From Thiotrichaceae bacterium (GTDB taxonomy: Bacteria > Pseudomonadota > Gammaproteobacteria > Beggiatoales > Beggiatoaceae): a stretch of DNA of 34,897 nt. The notes beneath the pieces were generated by a model. The model had not been told where the DNA came from. It saw nothing but the letters and a program-made list of their open reading frames with translations, and did no database searches. The first letter of the stretch is position 1. Every line of letters begins with the position of its first letter. Positions 1 through 7,504 of this stretch are shown piece after piece. Location of the stretch: contig JALXAQ010000247.1 of NCBI GenBank assembly GCA_026991885.1, positions 1-34,897 on the forward strand. Direction: 5' to 3'. A program made the translations under genes and the position numbers.

Positions 1-2
1 GT

Positions 3-44
3 GTGGAAATGGTCAAAGCGTATTGTGAAAAATATGGCATTTAG
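3..44 (+). CDS. possible 3' end of an upstream gene (partial)
   Basis: The first bases before yqiA hold two short open frames that run in from the window edge. Frame 3 ends at TAG 42-44 and reads VEMVKAYCEKYGI, which looks like a natural C-terminal helix. Frame 1 ends at TGA 85-87 with a glycine-rich tail. I cannot tell which is real, nor identify the protein; only the sequence to the left would decide. Confidence 0.2.
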   Translation: MEMVKAYCEKYGI

Positions 45-117
45 TGATTTTGGCGGCGGCTTGGTTGGGCAAGGCGCGGTTAATTGATAATAAAATAAAA
101 TAGTTTCTTTTTAAGCA

Positions 118-741
118 ATGACGACATTTTTCTACCTACATGGCTGGGCATCAAGTCCACAATCGAGTAAAGCTCAATTTTTCAAACAATGTTTTGAGCA
201 ACGGGGATTAACTTTACAGATTCCTGATTTAAATCCAAATGATTTTTATCATTTCAGCTTAACTCAGCAAATTCAACAAGTGGAAGCATTATTACCCAAT
301 TCGCCTGTTAGCATTATCGGTTCAAGTTTTGGCGGCTTAATTGCCTTATGGTTGGCAGAGCGACATCCGCAGATACAATCCATTGTCTTGTTAGCACCCG
401 CTTTAAACTTTTTGAATCGCTGTCGGGAACTGATGGGAGAATTCGATTTTGCACAGTGGCGTCGCCAAGGTGAATTTGCTTTTGCGAATTATGCTGAACC
501 CGGGGAACGGTTGATAAGTTATGGTTTTATAGAAGATTTGCAGCAGTATGTTGAGGCTGATTTGCAACGGCGCGTTCCCAGCTTAATTTTGCATGGGAAT
601 CAAGATATGGTGGTACCGATACAAACGTCTCGTGACTTTGCAGCCACTCGCCCTTGGATTAAATTAGTTGAATTTGAAAGTGATCATCGCTTACTAAATG
701 TGCAAGCGCAATTGTGGCAAACGATTCAGGCGTTTTTTTAG
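118..741 (+). CDS. yqiA: YqiA-like alpha/beta-hydrolase esterase
   Basis: A 207-aa cytoplasmic alpha/beta hydrolase of the YqiA/UPF0227 family; E. coli YqiA (193 aa) hydrolyses acyl-CoA thioesters and short esters. The N-terminus FFYLHGWASSPQSSKA is the family's oxyanion-hole strand. The nucleophile elbow is GSSFGG with Ser70. LHGNQDMVVP supplies the acid Asp163 and ESDHRLLN the catalytic His190, so the triad is complete. There is no signal peptide. The ATG at 118 is the first good start and lies directly before the family's N-terminal strand, although no strong Shine-Dalgarno sequence precedes it. In enterobacteria yqiA sits next to cpdA and parE; here it is followed by a strong terminator and is probably the last gene of its transcript. 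Confidence 0.88.
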   Translation: MTTFFYLHGWASSPQSSKAQFFKQCFEQRGLTLQIPDLNPNDFYHFSLTQQIQQVEALLPNSPVSIIGSSFGGLIALWLAERHPQIQSIVLLAPALNFLNRCRELMGEFDFAQWRRQGEFAFANYAEPGERLISYGFIEDLQQYVEADLQRRVPSLILHGNQDMVVPIQTSRDFAATRPWIKLVEFESDHRLLNVQAQLWQTIQAFF

Positions 742-753
742 GAGCCAAAACTA

Positions 754-787
754 AAAAGCCCCAAGGCTATGAAGCTTTGGGGCTTTT
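754..787 (+). terminator. rho-independent terminator after yqiA
   Basis: A 14-bp stem with one G.T pair: AAAAGCCCCAAGGC at 754-767 and GCTTTGGGGCTTTT at 774-787, separated by a 6-nt loop (TATGAA). The stem is GC-rich and ends in a T-run, 12 bp downstream of the yqiA stop codon. The A-run on the other side could let it work in both directions. Confidence 0.85.
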
Positions 788-790
788 GCT

Positions 791-937
791 CGCCTGCCTC
801 GGCGTGAACAGATGATACCGCAATGTCTGGGACTGGTTACCTCACAGTTTGTTTCAATCGCCTGCCTTGGCGTGATACCGGACCAACTCAACGGATCAAT
901 CTTGATTCTCCTGTTTCAATCGCCTGCTTTGGCGTGA
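791..937. CRISPR. degenerate CRISPR-like mini-array (2-3 units)
   Basis: A 25-nt sequence starting GTTTCAATCGCCTGC and ending GGCGTGA occurs at 851-875 and 913-937 with one difference (C/T). A third, poorer unit at 791-807 keeps only the core (one mismatch to the 851 copy). The core is a short palindrome, CGCC...GGCG. The intervening segments (808-850, 43 nt; 876-912, 37 nt) are unrelated to each other. GTTTCAAT followed by a GC-rich hairpin is the look of many CRISPR repeats, and the unique intervals have spacer-like lengths. Against it: very few units, a repeat shorter than usual, and no cas gene beside it. It could be a decaying array or simply a dispersed palindromic repeat. Confidence 0.4.
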
Positions 938-988
938 GGCTATTATAAACATAATCAAAAAAAAATTGCAAAACTTTTTTTTTGTATA

Positions 989-1020
989 GAGTACAACGAA
1001 TGTCTGACAACGAATAAAAC
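989..1020. repeat. half copy of a terminal-inverted-repeat element
   Basis: Begins GAGTACAACGAATG and ends ACAACGAATAAAAC. The same sequence forms the arms of the two hairpin elements at 17094-17172 and 17349-17442, and appears as single arms at 16372-16403 and 17693-17724. Here only one arm is seen. Confidence 0.65.
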
Positions 1021-1140
1021 ATCAACAAACCCAAAGGATTTTCTCCCTGAGCTGATAGAATTGACCGTCTGGGAGCACAACCGCTTTATCCCTAGCAGTC
1101 TTATTTGGCGATAAATATACATAAGCGTCTCCTATGTTAT

Positions 1141-1356
1141 GAGTGCAGGAAAGCGGAAATAGTCGTACCACCCTAAAAAAACCTTGAATCACGGATTTTA
1201 CGGATGACACGGATTACGCGGATTTAAAGTCAAAGTCAAAAGTGAGGAGAGTGTTTTCAGGTTTTTAATCCGTGTCATCCGTGTCATCCGTAAAATCCGC
1301 GATTCAAGGTTTTTTAGTCGTTTGGCTATTTCCGCCCTCCTGTACTATGTACTCAC
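1141..1356. repeat. large imperfect inverted repeat between convergent genes
   Basis: Left arm 1141-1225 and right arm about 1264-1356 are imperfect reverse complements around a 38-nt centre. The best part is ACCTTGAATC, a CGGATTTTACGG core and tandem GGATGACACGG-type repeats; the outer part shares GCGGAAATAG. The right arm reaches into the stop codon of aas. Short open frames here exist only because both arms read alike. Such GGATGACACGG blocks are typical of dispersed intergenic repeats; at this site the hairpin could end transcription of the convergent aas gene. Confidence 0.75.
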
Positions 1357-4300
1357 TGCGCCAACTTCTTAGCCCCCGCAAAATCCACCTTTCCACTACC
1401 CAACTTAGGTATCGCTGCCACCCCCAAATATTCTTTAGGCATCATCAACGGATTCAATCCACTGCCCCGAATCTGACTCTTGAGCGCATCCAAATCAACT
1501 TCTCCAGCGACCAACAGCACAATCTTTTCTCCCTTACTCTGATCAGGCAACGCCACCGCGTGAATCTCTATCTCATCATTATCAATGAGTTGCGCTATTT
1601 TAGACTCCACCGCACCCAAGCTAACCATTTCGCCGCCTAATTTAGCAAAACGGGAATAGCGATCTAAGATAGTTAAAAAGCCGTCTTCGTCTAGTTTACC
1701 TTTGTCGCCGGATTTGTACCAACGTACTCCATCTTTTTCCACGATAACCGATTCCGTTTTTTCAGGTGAGTTCAGGTAGCCCTTCATAATTTGGGTGCCC
1801 CCAATTAAAATTAATCCCGCCTCACCGATAGGCAAATCTTCTAAAGTCTCCGGATCAACAATTTTCAGAGTCGTGCCAGGCAAAGGAAGTCCCACTGTGC
1901 CAATCTTATTACCGATTTGTACATCACCTGAATAAGATAACAAAATATCAGGAATATTCACGCTGGCGACAGGCGTGGTTTCCGTAGCACCATAACCTTC
2001 ATAAATATCTTTACAAAATTTCTCTCTGAAAGCATGACGCACTTCAGGGCTCAAACGCTCAGCACCCGCCACCACAATCCGCACCGATTGAAACATCAAA
2101 GGATGGATTTTGCGACTGCGCGTATAAATACGCAAAAAAGTGGACGTACCCAATAAAATACTCACTTCATACTGCGCCACCAAACGACCAATCGTTTTAG
2201 CATCCGTCGGATCGGGCTGACACACCATCGGTATGCCCTCAATCAACGGCAAAAAGGTAGTCACAGTTAAACCAAAAGCATGGAAAATCGGTAAAGCATT
2301 GAGGATCACATCATCATCATTAGGATTCAGCACCGCCGTTATCTGTTTAAGATTTGCCATAATATTCGTATGCGTCAACTGCACACCTTTAGGAACGCCC
2401 TCACTGCCACTGCTAAAGAGAATCGCGGCAGTATCCTCTAAATTAGCACTATTTTTAAAATACAACGCCTTTAAAATCACAGTCGGTAAAAATTTCGCCT
2501 GTAGCAAAGCAAAAAACAGTGCCGATTTTGGAATAGCCTGCTTAATATCTTCCAAATAAACCAGATTAGCTTGTTCTTTTAAAGGACTCAGATCAATGCC
2601 CCGCCCCTCCAATTTACTTAAAAATCGCTTAGAAGTGAGAACCGTTTTAATATCAGCCCTTTCCATGCAGAGCGCAACCACAGAAATAGTCGCCGTATAA
2701 TTAAGATTGACGACCGTTTTGCCATTGATCAAAACCGCAAGATTAGCGATCACGCCCCCCGATGAAGCGGGCAACAAGATGCCAATATTTTGCTGTTGGC
2801 TCATCAACGGCTTAAGTTTGCTCGCAAAAACCAGCGTGGCTGCCAATAAACGTCCATAAGTCAACTCCGTATTCGCTTCTATCACACAAACCTGACTCGT
2901 TTGCGCCTTCGCCGTTCGCAAAAAACTGATAGGCAACGGTTCCAAAGTTTCAATATATTCTTGCCAAGTATGGATAGAAGTTTCTAAAACAGCCTGCTTA
3001 ACCTCGCTGGCACTGGCGTTGGGAGAAACCGGCTTGCCAAATCCGACCGTGATTTGACGCCGCCCGGCTTTGCCCGTCGAATAGCGATACTTACGATTTG
3101 CATAAGAATAGAGACTGCCCCAAAGTCCCCTTAAATAAAAAGGTACAATCACAGCTTGAGTATCTTTGACTGCCCGTTCAAAACCGCTTCTAAAAATACT
3201 GAGATGACCATTATGACTAATATGCCCTTCGGGAAATAGGGCAACGACTTCGCCTTGACTGAGACTGTCGCGGACTTGAATCAGTGCTTGCTTACTGCCA
3301 GTTCGTCCAATGGGAATCACACCAAATAAGTCCAAAAACCATTTGAGATACCACTTTTCATAAAAGCTGCGAAACATCACAAAGCGAATGGGGCGCGGCG
3401 AGGCGATTTGTAGCATAGCCCAATCAAGCCAACTGACGTGATTGCCTAAAAGTAAAACGCCGCCACTGGAGGGGATATTTTTCATGCCCACGACTTGGAC
3501 TTGATAACGTCGTGTCAACATCCCGGTAGCAATATAACGAATAAAGGATTGAGGTAATTTAATGATAGTGTAAAGAGTACCAACTAAAGTAATTGTCGCT
3601 AGTAGAAAAAAAGTGGTTTGATTGGAAAATTGAATATAAGCCAAAGCGACAGTCATACCTAAAAAAGCCAACATGAAATTATTTTGGACAAAATTATTGG
3701 CAGCCAAAATAGTCCCCATTTCTCCCTCTTTGGCGTGATATTGAATCAGAGCATTCAGGGGCACTATAAAAAGTCCACCAAAAAATCCATAGACTGTAAA
3801 AAGTATGGCTAGAGAGAGCGTATTTGTAACAAAGGGTAAAATTATCAATGAGATGCAAATACCCAACGCCCCCAAGGGAATAATACCGGTTTCGATATAA
3901 TTTTTTGATACTTTGCCCGCAAAAATGGCACCGAAAATAATGCCGATACCGGCTAACATCATAATGCCATTAGCAACGCGAGTATCGGTTTCGCCAAGCA
4001 TCTCCTTGAGATGTGCGCCAAAAGTCGCCAGTAAAACTTGGTTAATGGCAAAAAACACGGAGAGCCCAATGATACTGAGCCAAATACCTTGATGAGTCCA
4101 CGCACTTTTAAGATTATCTCTGAGAGAGCGCATCCGCAGATATTTGCCAAAATCAAATTGAAGCTGAATATCCGTTTGCCGTTTTAAAGGCAAGCGCAAA
4201 GCTAAGAGTGCCTCGATGAGCGTTCCGCCTATCAATAAAAATCCGACATATTTAACCGATTGCAGAATATCTCCCATATTTTCAAAGTGATTAGAAAATA

Positions 4301-4796
4301 AACTTTCAAAAAACAGCGTATAAATCAGCGTACCGGAGAGAATGGCGATGATTGTAACAGATTGCACGGCAGAATTGGCGGGCGTTAATTTATTTTTGCC
4401 CACCAGTTCCCTAATATAACCATATTTAGCTGGCGAATAAAAAGCACTCTGCAAAGCCAATATAAAAGTCAACCAAAAAGCCAACCAAAAAGCACCTGTA
4501 TAATAACACCACGTAATCATAGCCGTGATGGGCAAAGCGATAAAGGCGGCAAAAACAATAACGCGGTTTTTAGGAAATTTATCAGACAAAAAACCCGCTG
4601 GCGTAAAAGTCATAATAAAAGGCAACAAGATCATCGCCTGAATGATGGCAGTATAAATCCGCAACTCTGTGCCCTCATAAAATTTAAAAAGGGCATTTTG
4701 GATAATGATTTTATGACCAAGATCAGTAAACGCATTAAAAAAGACAATGACTAAATAGGGTATAAAACCCTTGTGTTTCCAGATTGATTGTTCCAC
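1353..4796 (-). CDS. aas: LplT-Aas fusion: lysophospholipid transporter / acyltransferase / acyl-ACP synthetase
   Basis: A 1147-aa three-part inner-membrane protein that salvages lysophospholipids. Residues 1-420 form a 12-TM major-facilitator domain like LplT. Residues 430-600 form a PlsC-type acyltransferase with the HX4D motif NHVSWLD (His453, Asp458) and FPEGHISHNG (521-530). Residues 620-1147 form an ANL-family acyl-ACP synthetase with the phosphate loop SSGSEGVPKG (795-804), YGATETTPV (935-943) and a GDKGKLDEDGFL hinge region. In E. coli the transporter and enzyme are adjacent genes; fusions of this length are common in other proteobacteria. All expected motifs are intact. The ATG at 4796 begins the first transmembrane region. 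A 19-bp piece of the extreme 5' coding sequence (4759-4777) recurs at 6748-6766, marking the insertion of the genes between them. Confidence 0.93.
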   Translation of the reverse strand: MEQSIWKHKGFIPYLVIVFFNAFTDLGHKIIIQNALFKFYEGTELRIYTAIIQAMILLPFIMTFTPAGFLSDKFPKNRVIVFAAFIALPITAMITWCYYTGAFWLAFWLTFILALQSAFYSPAKYGYIRELVGKNKLTPANSAVQSVTIIAILSGTLIYTLFFESLFSNHFENMGDILQSVKYVGFLLIGGTLIEALLALRLPLKRQTDIQLQFDFGKYLRMRSLRDNLKSAWTHQGIWLSIIGLSVFFAINQVLLATFGAHLKEMLGETDTRVANGIMMLAGIGIIFGAIFAGKVSKNYIETGIIPLGALGICISLIILPFVTNTLSLAILFTVYGFFGGLFIVPLNALIQYHAKEGEMGTILAANNFVQNNFMLAFLGMTVALAYIQFSNQTTFFLLATITLVGTLYTIIKLPQSFIRYIATGMLTRRYQVQVVGMKNIPSSGGVLLLGNHVSWLDWAMLQIASPRPIRFVMFRSFYEKWYLKWFLDLFGVIPIGRTGSKQALIQVRDSLSQGEVVALFPEGHISHNGHLSIFRSGFERAVKDTQAVIVPFYLRGLWGSLYSYANRKYRYSTGKAGRRQITVGFGKPVSPNASASEVKQAVLETSIHTWQEYIETLEPLPISFLRTAKAQTSQVCVIEANTELTYGRLLAATLVFASKLKPLMSQQQNIGILLPASSGGVIANLAVLINGKTVVNLNYTATISVVALCMERADIKTVLTSKRFLSKLEGRGIDLSPLKEQANLVYLEDIKQAIPKSALFFALLQAKFLPTVILKALYFKNSANLEDTAAILFSSGSEGVPKGVQLTHTNIMANLKQITAVLNPNDDDVILNALPIFHAFGLTVTTFLPLIEGIPMVCQPDPTDAKTIGRLVAQYEVSILLGTSTFLRIYTRSRKIHPLMFQSVRIVVAGAERLSPEVRHAFREKFCKDIYEGYGATETTPVASVNIPDILLSYSGDVQIGNKIGTVGLPLPGTTLKIVDPETLEDLPIGEAGLILIGGTQIMKGYLNSPEKTESVIVEKDGVRWYKSGDKGKLDEDGFLTILDRYSRFAKLGGEMVSLGAVESKIAQLIDNDEIEIHAVALPDQSKGEKIVLLVAGEVDLDALKSQIRGSGLNPLMMPKEYLGVAAIPKLGSGKVDFAGAKKLAQ

Positions 4797-4823
4797 TATT
4801 AATTGCTACTCCTCTGGTGCAAG

Positions 4824-4891
4824 GTTTGTTAGCTTACTTTGTACCCGATGTTGATGTCAATACAGACACAGGAGACACTGAGTCATCCCTC
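4824..4891 (+). pseudogene. yqiJ fragment (duplicated 5' piece)
   Basis: This 68-bp stretch matches 6899-6966 inside yqiJ without gaps and with only a few mismatches. It encodes GLLAYFVPDVDVNTDTGD where yqiJ has SLLAHIVPDVDVNTDIGD. After this the frame runs into unrelated sequence and stops near 4914. It has no start of its own and no downstream domain, so it is a remnant, apparently left when the ATPase-DUF4276 genes entered between aas and yqiJ. Confidence 0.75.
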
Positions 4892-5001
4892 AATGTGACA
4901 GTCAAAAAATTTTGAAAACTCATATTAAGCCACAATATCAAAGTGTACGAGAGGGGGATATTTATCATTCACAAGCTTATATTAGAAATATTTATGAAAC
5001 C

Positions 5002-6132
5002 ATGAAAATTATTAGCTTAGAGATTGAAGGCTTTCGCTCAATGAAAAAAGTACATTGGGTGCCAAATAATTTAAATATCATTATTGGACCTAATGGTGCT
5101 GGGAAATCTAATTTACTTCGTTTTTTAGAATTGATGACAATTTCAGCACAGGCGCATCTCGGAAAATATATTCAATCCTTAGGTGGCATGGAGCCATTAG
5201 TTTGGGATGGACAAGTGAAACACATTGGCTGCAAATTAAAAATGTCTGATGAGAATAAATTATTGCTCTATGAATTAGAACTAGCCAGATTAGGGCAAAG
5301 CAGTGCTTATCGTATTGAACAAGAGCGTTTAGCCAATAACGATTTACTTTTAGAAAGAAATCATTTAAATAGCAACATAAGGGCAGAAACCGATAATTCA
5401 CTGAAAACCCTAGCAGAATCCATTTCTGAAGAGGAAAGTTTGCTCTCGATGGCAGCCAGCCCGTTTACGGTTAATCGTATTATTGCTCGTTTTCAACGTC
5501 AAATCGCCTCATGGATGATTTATCATGATGTTTCAGTCGATAGAAATGCCCCTCTTCGGCAACCCGTCGTGACACGCACCGAAAAACGAGTAGCACAGGA
5601 TGGACAAAACCTTATTTCGGTCCTGCATACTTTATATACTTCAGATCGTGATTTTAGATATGACTTAAATGCTGCCATGCGAGCTGCCTTTGGCAATGAA
5701 TTTGAAGAATTAATGTTTCCACCAGCGGCAGATCAGAGAACGCAATTGCGGGTATTATGGAAATCACTGCACCGAGGACAATCCGCCGTTGAATTATCAG
5801 ATGGCACACTGCGGTTTTTATTCTTACTCACCGTGCTCGCCACCCCAGCATCACTCACCGCTATTGATGAGCCAGAATTGGGTTTACATCCGTCCATGCT
5901 ACCCATTGTTGCTGAGTATGCAGTGGCTTCAGGCGCACAAATTATCTTAACGACCCATTCTCCCCAATTTCTTGATGCGTTTACTGATACGGGGGCGACA
6001 ATAACCGTCGCCAGAAATGAACAAGGTGAAACACAGTTAAAAAACTTAGAGGGTGAGGCATTGGCTTATTGGTTAGAAAAATATTCTCTAGGCCACTTGT
6101 TTAGCACGGGTGAATTAGAGGATTTTGCATGA
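5002..6132 (+). CDS. ABC-type (SMC/RecF-like) AAA ATPase, probable defence protein
   Basis: A 376-aa soluble ATPase of the AAA_21/OLD-like ABC group. It starts MKIISLEIEGFRSMK, the standard first strand of this family. Walker A is GPNGAGKSN (29-37), the ABC signature LSDGTLR (265-271), Walker B LTAIDEPELGLHP (285-297) and the switch histidine TTHS (317-320). The middle part is helical and unrelated to a full SMC coiled coil. I chose ATG 5002 over an upstream TTG (4912): the extra 30 residues have no family resemblance and overlap the yqiJ scar region. Its stop overlaps the next start by ATGA, so it is translated with the DUF4276 gene. ATPases of this group paired with a TOPRIM-like partner are recurrent in anti-phage systems (OLD, Gabija and PARIS use related logic); this exact pair's role is inferred. 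Confidence 0.8.
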   Translation: MKIISLEIEGFRSMKKVHWVPNNLNIIIGPNGAGKSNLLRFLELMTISAQAHLGKYIQSLGGMEPLVWDGQVKHIGCKLKMSDENKLLLYELELARLGQSSAYRIEQERLANNDLLLERNHLNSNIRAETDNSLKTLAESISEEESLLSMAASPFTVNRIIARFQRQIASWMIYHDVSVDRNAPLRQPVVTRTEKRVAQDGQNLISVLHTLYTSDRDFRYDLNAAMRAAFGNEFEELMFPPAADQRTQLRVLWKSLHRGQSAVELSDGTLRFLFLLTVLATPASLTAIDEPELGLHPSMLPIVAEYAVASGAQIILTTHSPQFLDAFTDTGATITVARNEQGETQLKNLEGEALAYWLEKYSLGHLFSTGELEDFA

Positions 6133-6743
6133 AATTCAAACTATTTGTTGAAGGATACACAGAGCAAAAAGCTATCCCGACATTTCTGAAACGTTGGCTA
6201 GATACACACCTTGATAAACGTGTTGGTATTCAAGCGGTGCGATTTGAGGGTTGGCAAGAATTAGTCAAAGACACCCCGCTTAAAGCTAGGATGTACCTTG
6301 AAGGCCCAGATAAAAAAGACATCATTGGAGTTATTGCATTACTTGATTTATATGGTCCCACCTTTTATCCCAAAGAGAAAAAGACCGCGCTGAAACGCTA
6401 TTACTGGGCAAAAGAGGAACTAGAACATAAAGTAGGACATCCAAAATTTCGTCAATTTTTTGCTATTCATGAGGTTGAAGCATGGTTACTTTCTGATCCG
6501 AATTTGTTTATCCCTAAAATTAAAAACGCTTTACCCAATAAACCTCCAGAAGAGGTTAACTTTAATGAACCGCCCGCGAAATTATTGGAACGTTTATATA
6601 AACAGCACACCAAACGTCGCTATAAAAAAGTGACTTATGGCAGAGAATTGTTTAGTCAACTTGATCCTAATCTGGCTTACTCAAAATGTCCAATATTCAA
6701 AGCGATGTTAGATGAAATGCTGAATATGGCGGCTGGGTTGTGA
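6129..6743 (+). CDS. DUF4276 family protein (TOPRIM-like partner of the ATPase)
   Basis: A 204-aa protein recognisable as DUF4276 by three landmarks: N-terminal KLFVEGYTEQKAIP, an ALLDLYGPTFYP motif near residue 75-87, and AIHEVEAWLLSDPNLF near 115-130. In TOPRIM proteins a glutamate after the first strand (here in VEGYTE) and an acidic D-x motif bind metal; DUF4276 is generally regarded as TOPRIM-related, so a nuclease or nicking role is plausible. It overlaps the ATPase by 4 nt, implying translational coupling and a fixed partnership. No signal or membrane segment. Its stop is followed within 5 bp by the 19-bp aas-derived repeat, so the cassette ends here. Confidence 0.78.
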   Translation: MKFKLFVEGYTEQKAIPTFLKRWLDTHLDKRVGIQAVRFEGWQELVKDTPLKARMYLEGPDKKDIIGVIALLDLYGPTFYPKEKKTALKRYYWAKEELEHKVGHPKFRQFFAIHEVEAWLLSDPNLFIPKIKNALPNKPPEEVNFNEPPAKLLERLYKQHTKRRYKKVTYGRELFSQLDPNLAYSKCPIFKAMLDEMLNMAAGL

Positions 6744-6747
6744 GTCT

Positions 6748-6766
6748 GGTATAAAACCCTTGTGTT
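6748..6766. repeat. 19-bp direct repeat of the aas 5' end
   Basis: GGTATAAAACCCTTGTGTT occurs here and, identically and in the same orientation, at 4759-4777 inside the first codons of aas. Together with the yqiJ fragment at 4824-4891 it means that each flank of the ATPase-DUF4276 cassette carries a piece of the other flank. Confidence 0.8.
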
Positions 6767-6783
6767 AATTTTTCAGGAAAATA

Positions 6784-7422
6784 ATGATGACTTTTATTTT
6801 AGAGCCCCATAATTTGCCCTTTACCATTTGCTTGTTAATTATGCTGGGCATTGCCCTACTGGAAGGCATCCTCACCCTTTTAGGGTTTGGGCTTTCCAGT
6901 TTGTTAGCTCACATTGTACCCGATGTTGATGTCAATACAGACATAGGAGACATCGACTCATCCCTTGGCAAATTGTTTAGCTGGCTCAATGTCGGCAGAG
7001 TGCCGATTATGATTTTATTTGTCATATTTTTAACCGTTTTTGCTCTCACCGGTTACACATTGCAAGCGACATCGCTAGAAATTTTGGGCAATATGCTACC
7101 CGCCCTGCTGGCTGCGGTAATCGCCTTTTTTTTATCCATGCCAATTGTGCGTAAATTGGGACAGGGCATTGGTAAAATCATGCCAACCGACGAAACTGAG
7201 GTGATTTCTGAAGATAGCTTTATTGGGCGGCTAGCCACCATCAGCTTGGGCACCGCCAAAAAAGGACGACCCGCGCGTGCGAAATTTAAAGATAATTATG
7301 GCACCACCCATTTGATTATGGTCGAGCCTGATGCGGAAAATGAAGAATTTTCTGAGGGAAATGTTGTATTATTAGTTGAGCGTGTAGGAGCAAAATATCT
7401 CGCTGTCAGTACTGAATCATGA
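6784..7422 (+). CDS. yqiJ: YqiJ-like OB-fold (NfeD/DUF1449) membrane protein
   Basis: A 212-aa inner-membrane protein, close to E. coli YqiJ (209 aa). Three hydrophobic segments (about residues 10-45, 73-97 and 103-125) are followed by a C-terminal OB-fold/NfeD-type domain (about 145-212: IGRLATISLGTAKKGRPARAK and a final VVLLVERVG strand). Proteins of this kind are encoded beside flotillins and are thought to anchor or scaffold them in membrane microdomains. ATG 6784 has an AGGAAA ribosome site 5 nt upstream. The flotillin gene follows after 82 bp holding a REP-like repeat. A 68-bp piece of this gene (6899-6966) is duplicated upstream of the ATPase gene. Confidence 0.82.
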   Translation: MMTFILEPHNLPFTICLLIMLGIALLEGILTLLGFGLSSLLAHIVPDVDVNTDIGDIDSSLGKLFSWLNVGRVPIMILFVIFLTVFALTGYTLQATSLEILGNMLPALLAAVIAFFLSMPIVRKLGQGIGKIMPTDETEVISEDSFIGRLATISLGTAKKGRPARAKFKDNYGTTHLIMVEPDAENEEFSEGNVVLLVERVGAKYLAVSTES

Positions 7423-7436
7423 ACCATTTTTTCTCG

Positions 7437-7482
7437 TTCCCACGCTCTGCGTGGGAATGCCTGCATCGACGCTCCGCGTCGA
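7437..7482. repeat. REP-like double hairpin
   Basis: Two adjacent short hairpins: TTCCCACGC-TCT-GCGTGGGAA (7437-7457) and TCGACGC-TCC-GCGTCGA (7466-7482). Related pieces lie at 13211-13230 and about 27697-27760 and 27880-27895, always between genes. Within the yqiJ-yqiK operon it could influence mRNA stability. Confidence 0.75.
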
Positions 7483-7504
7483 ATTATTAATTAAGGAATA
7501 AACC

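Noticed and set aside
1022-1640. Two open frames that start alike (MSSVKSVIQGF and MSSVSSVKSAIQGF)
   Set aside because: They are the two arms of an inverted repeat read from opposite strands; the second is antisense to the conserved end of aas.
4912-5001. TTG start for the ATPase gene adding 30 residues
   Set aside because: The added residues precede the universal first strand, have no ribosome site and overlap the yqiJ scar junction.
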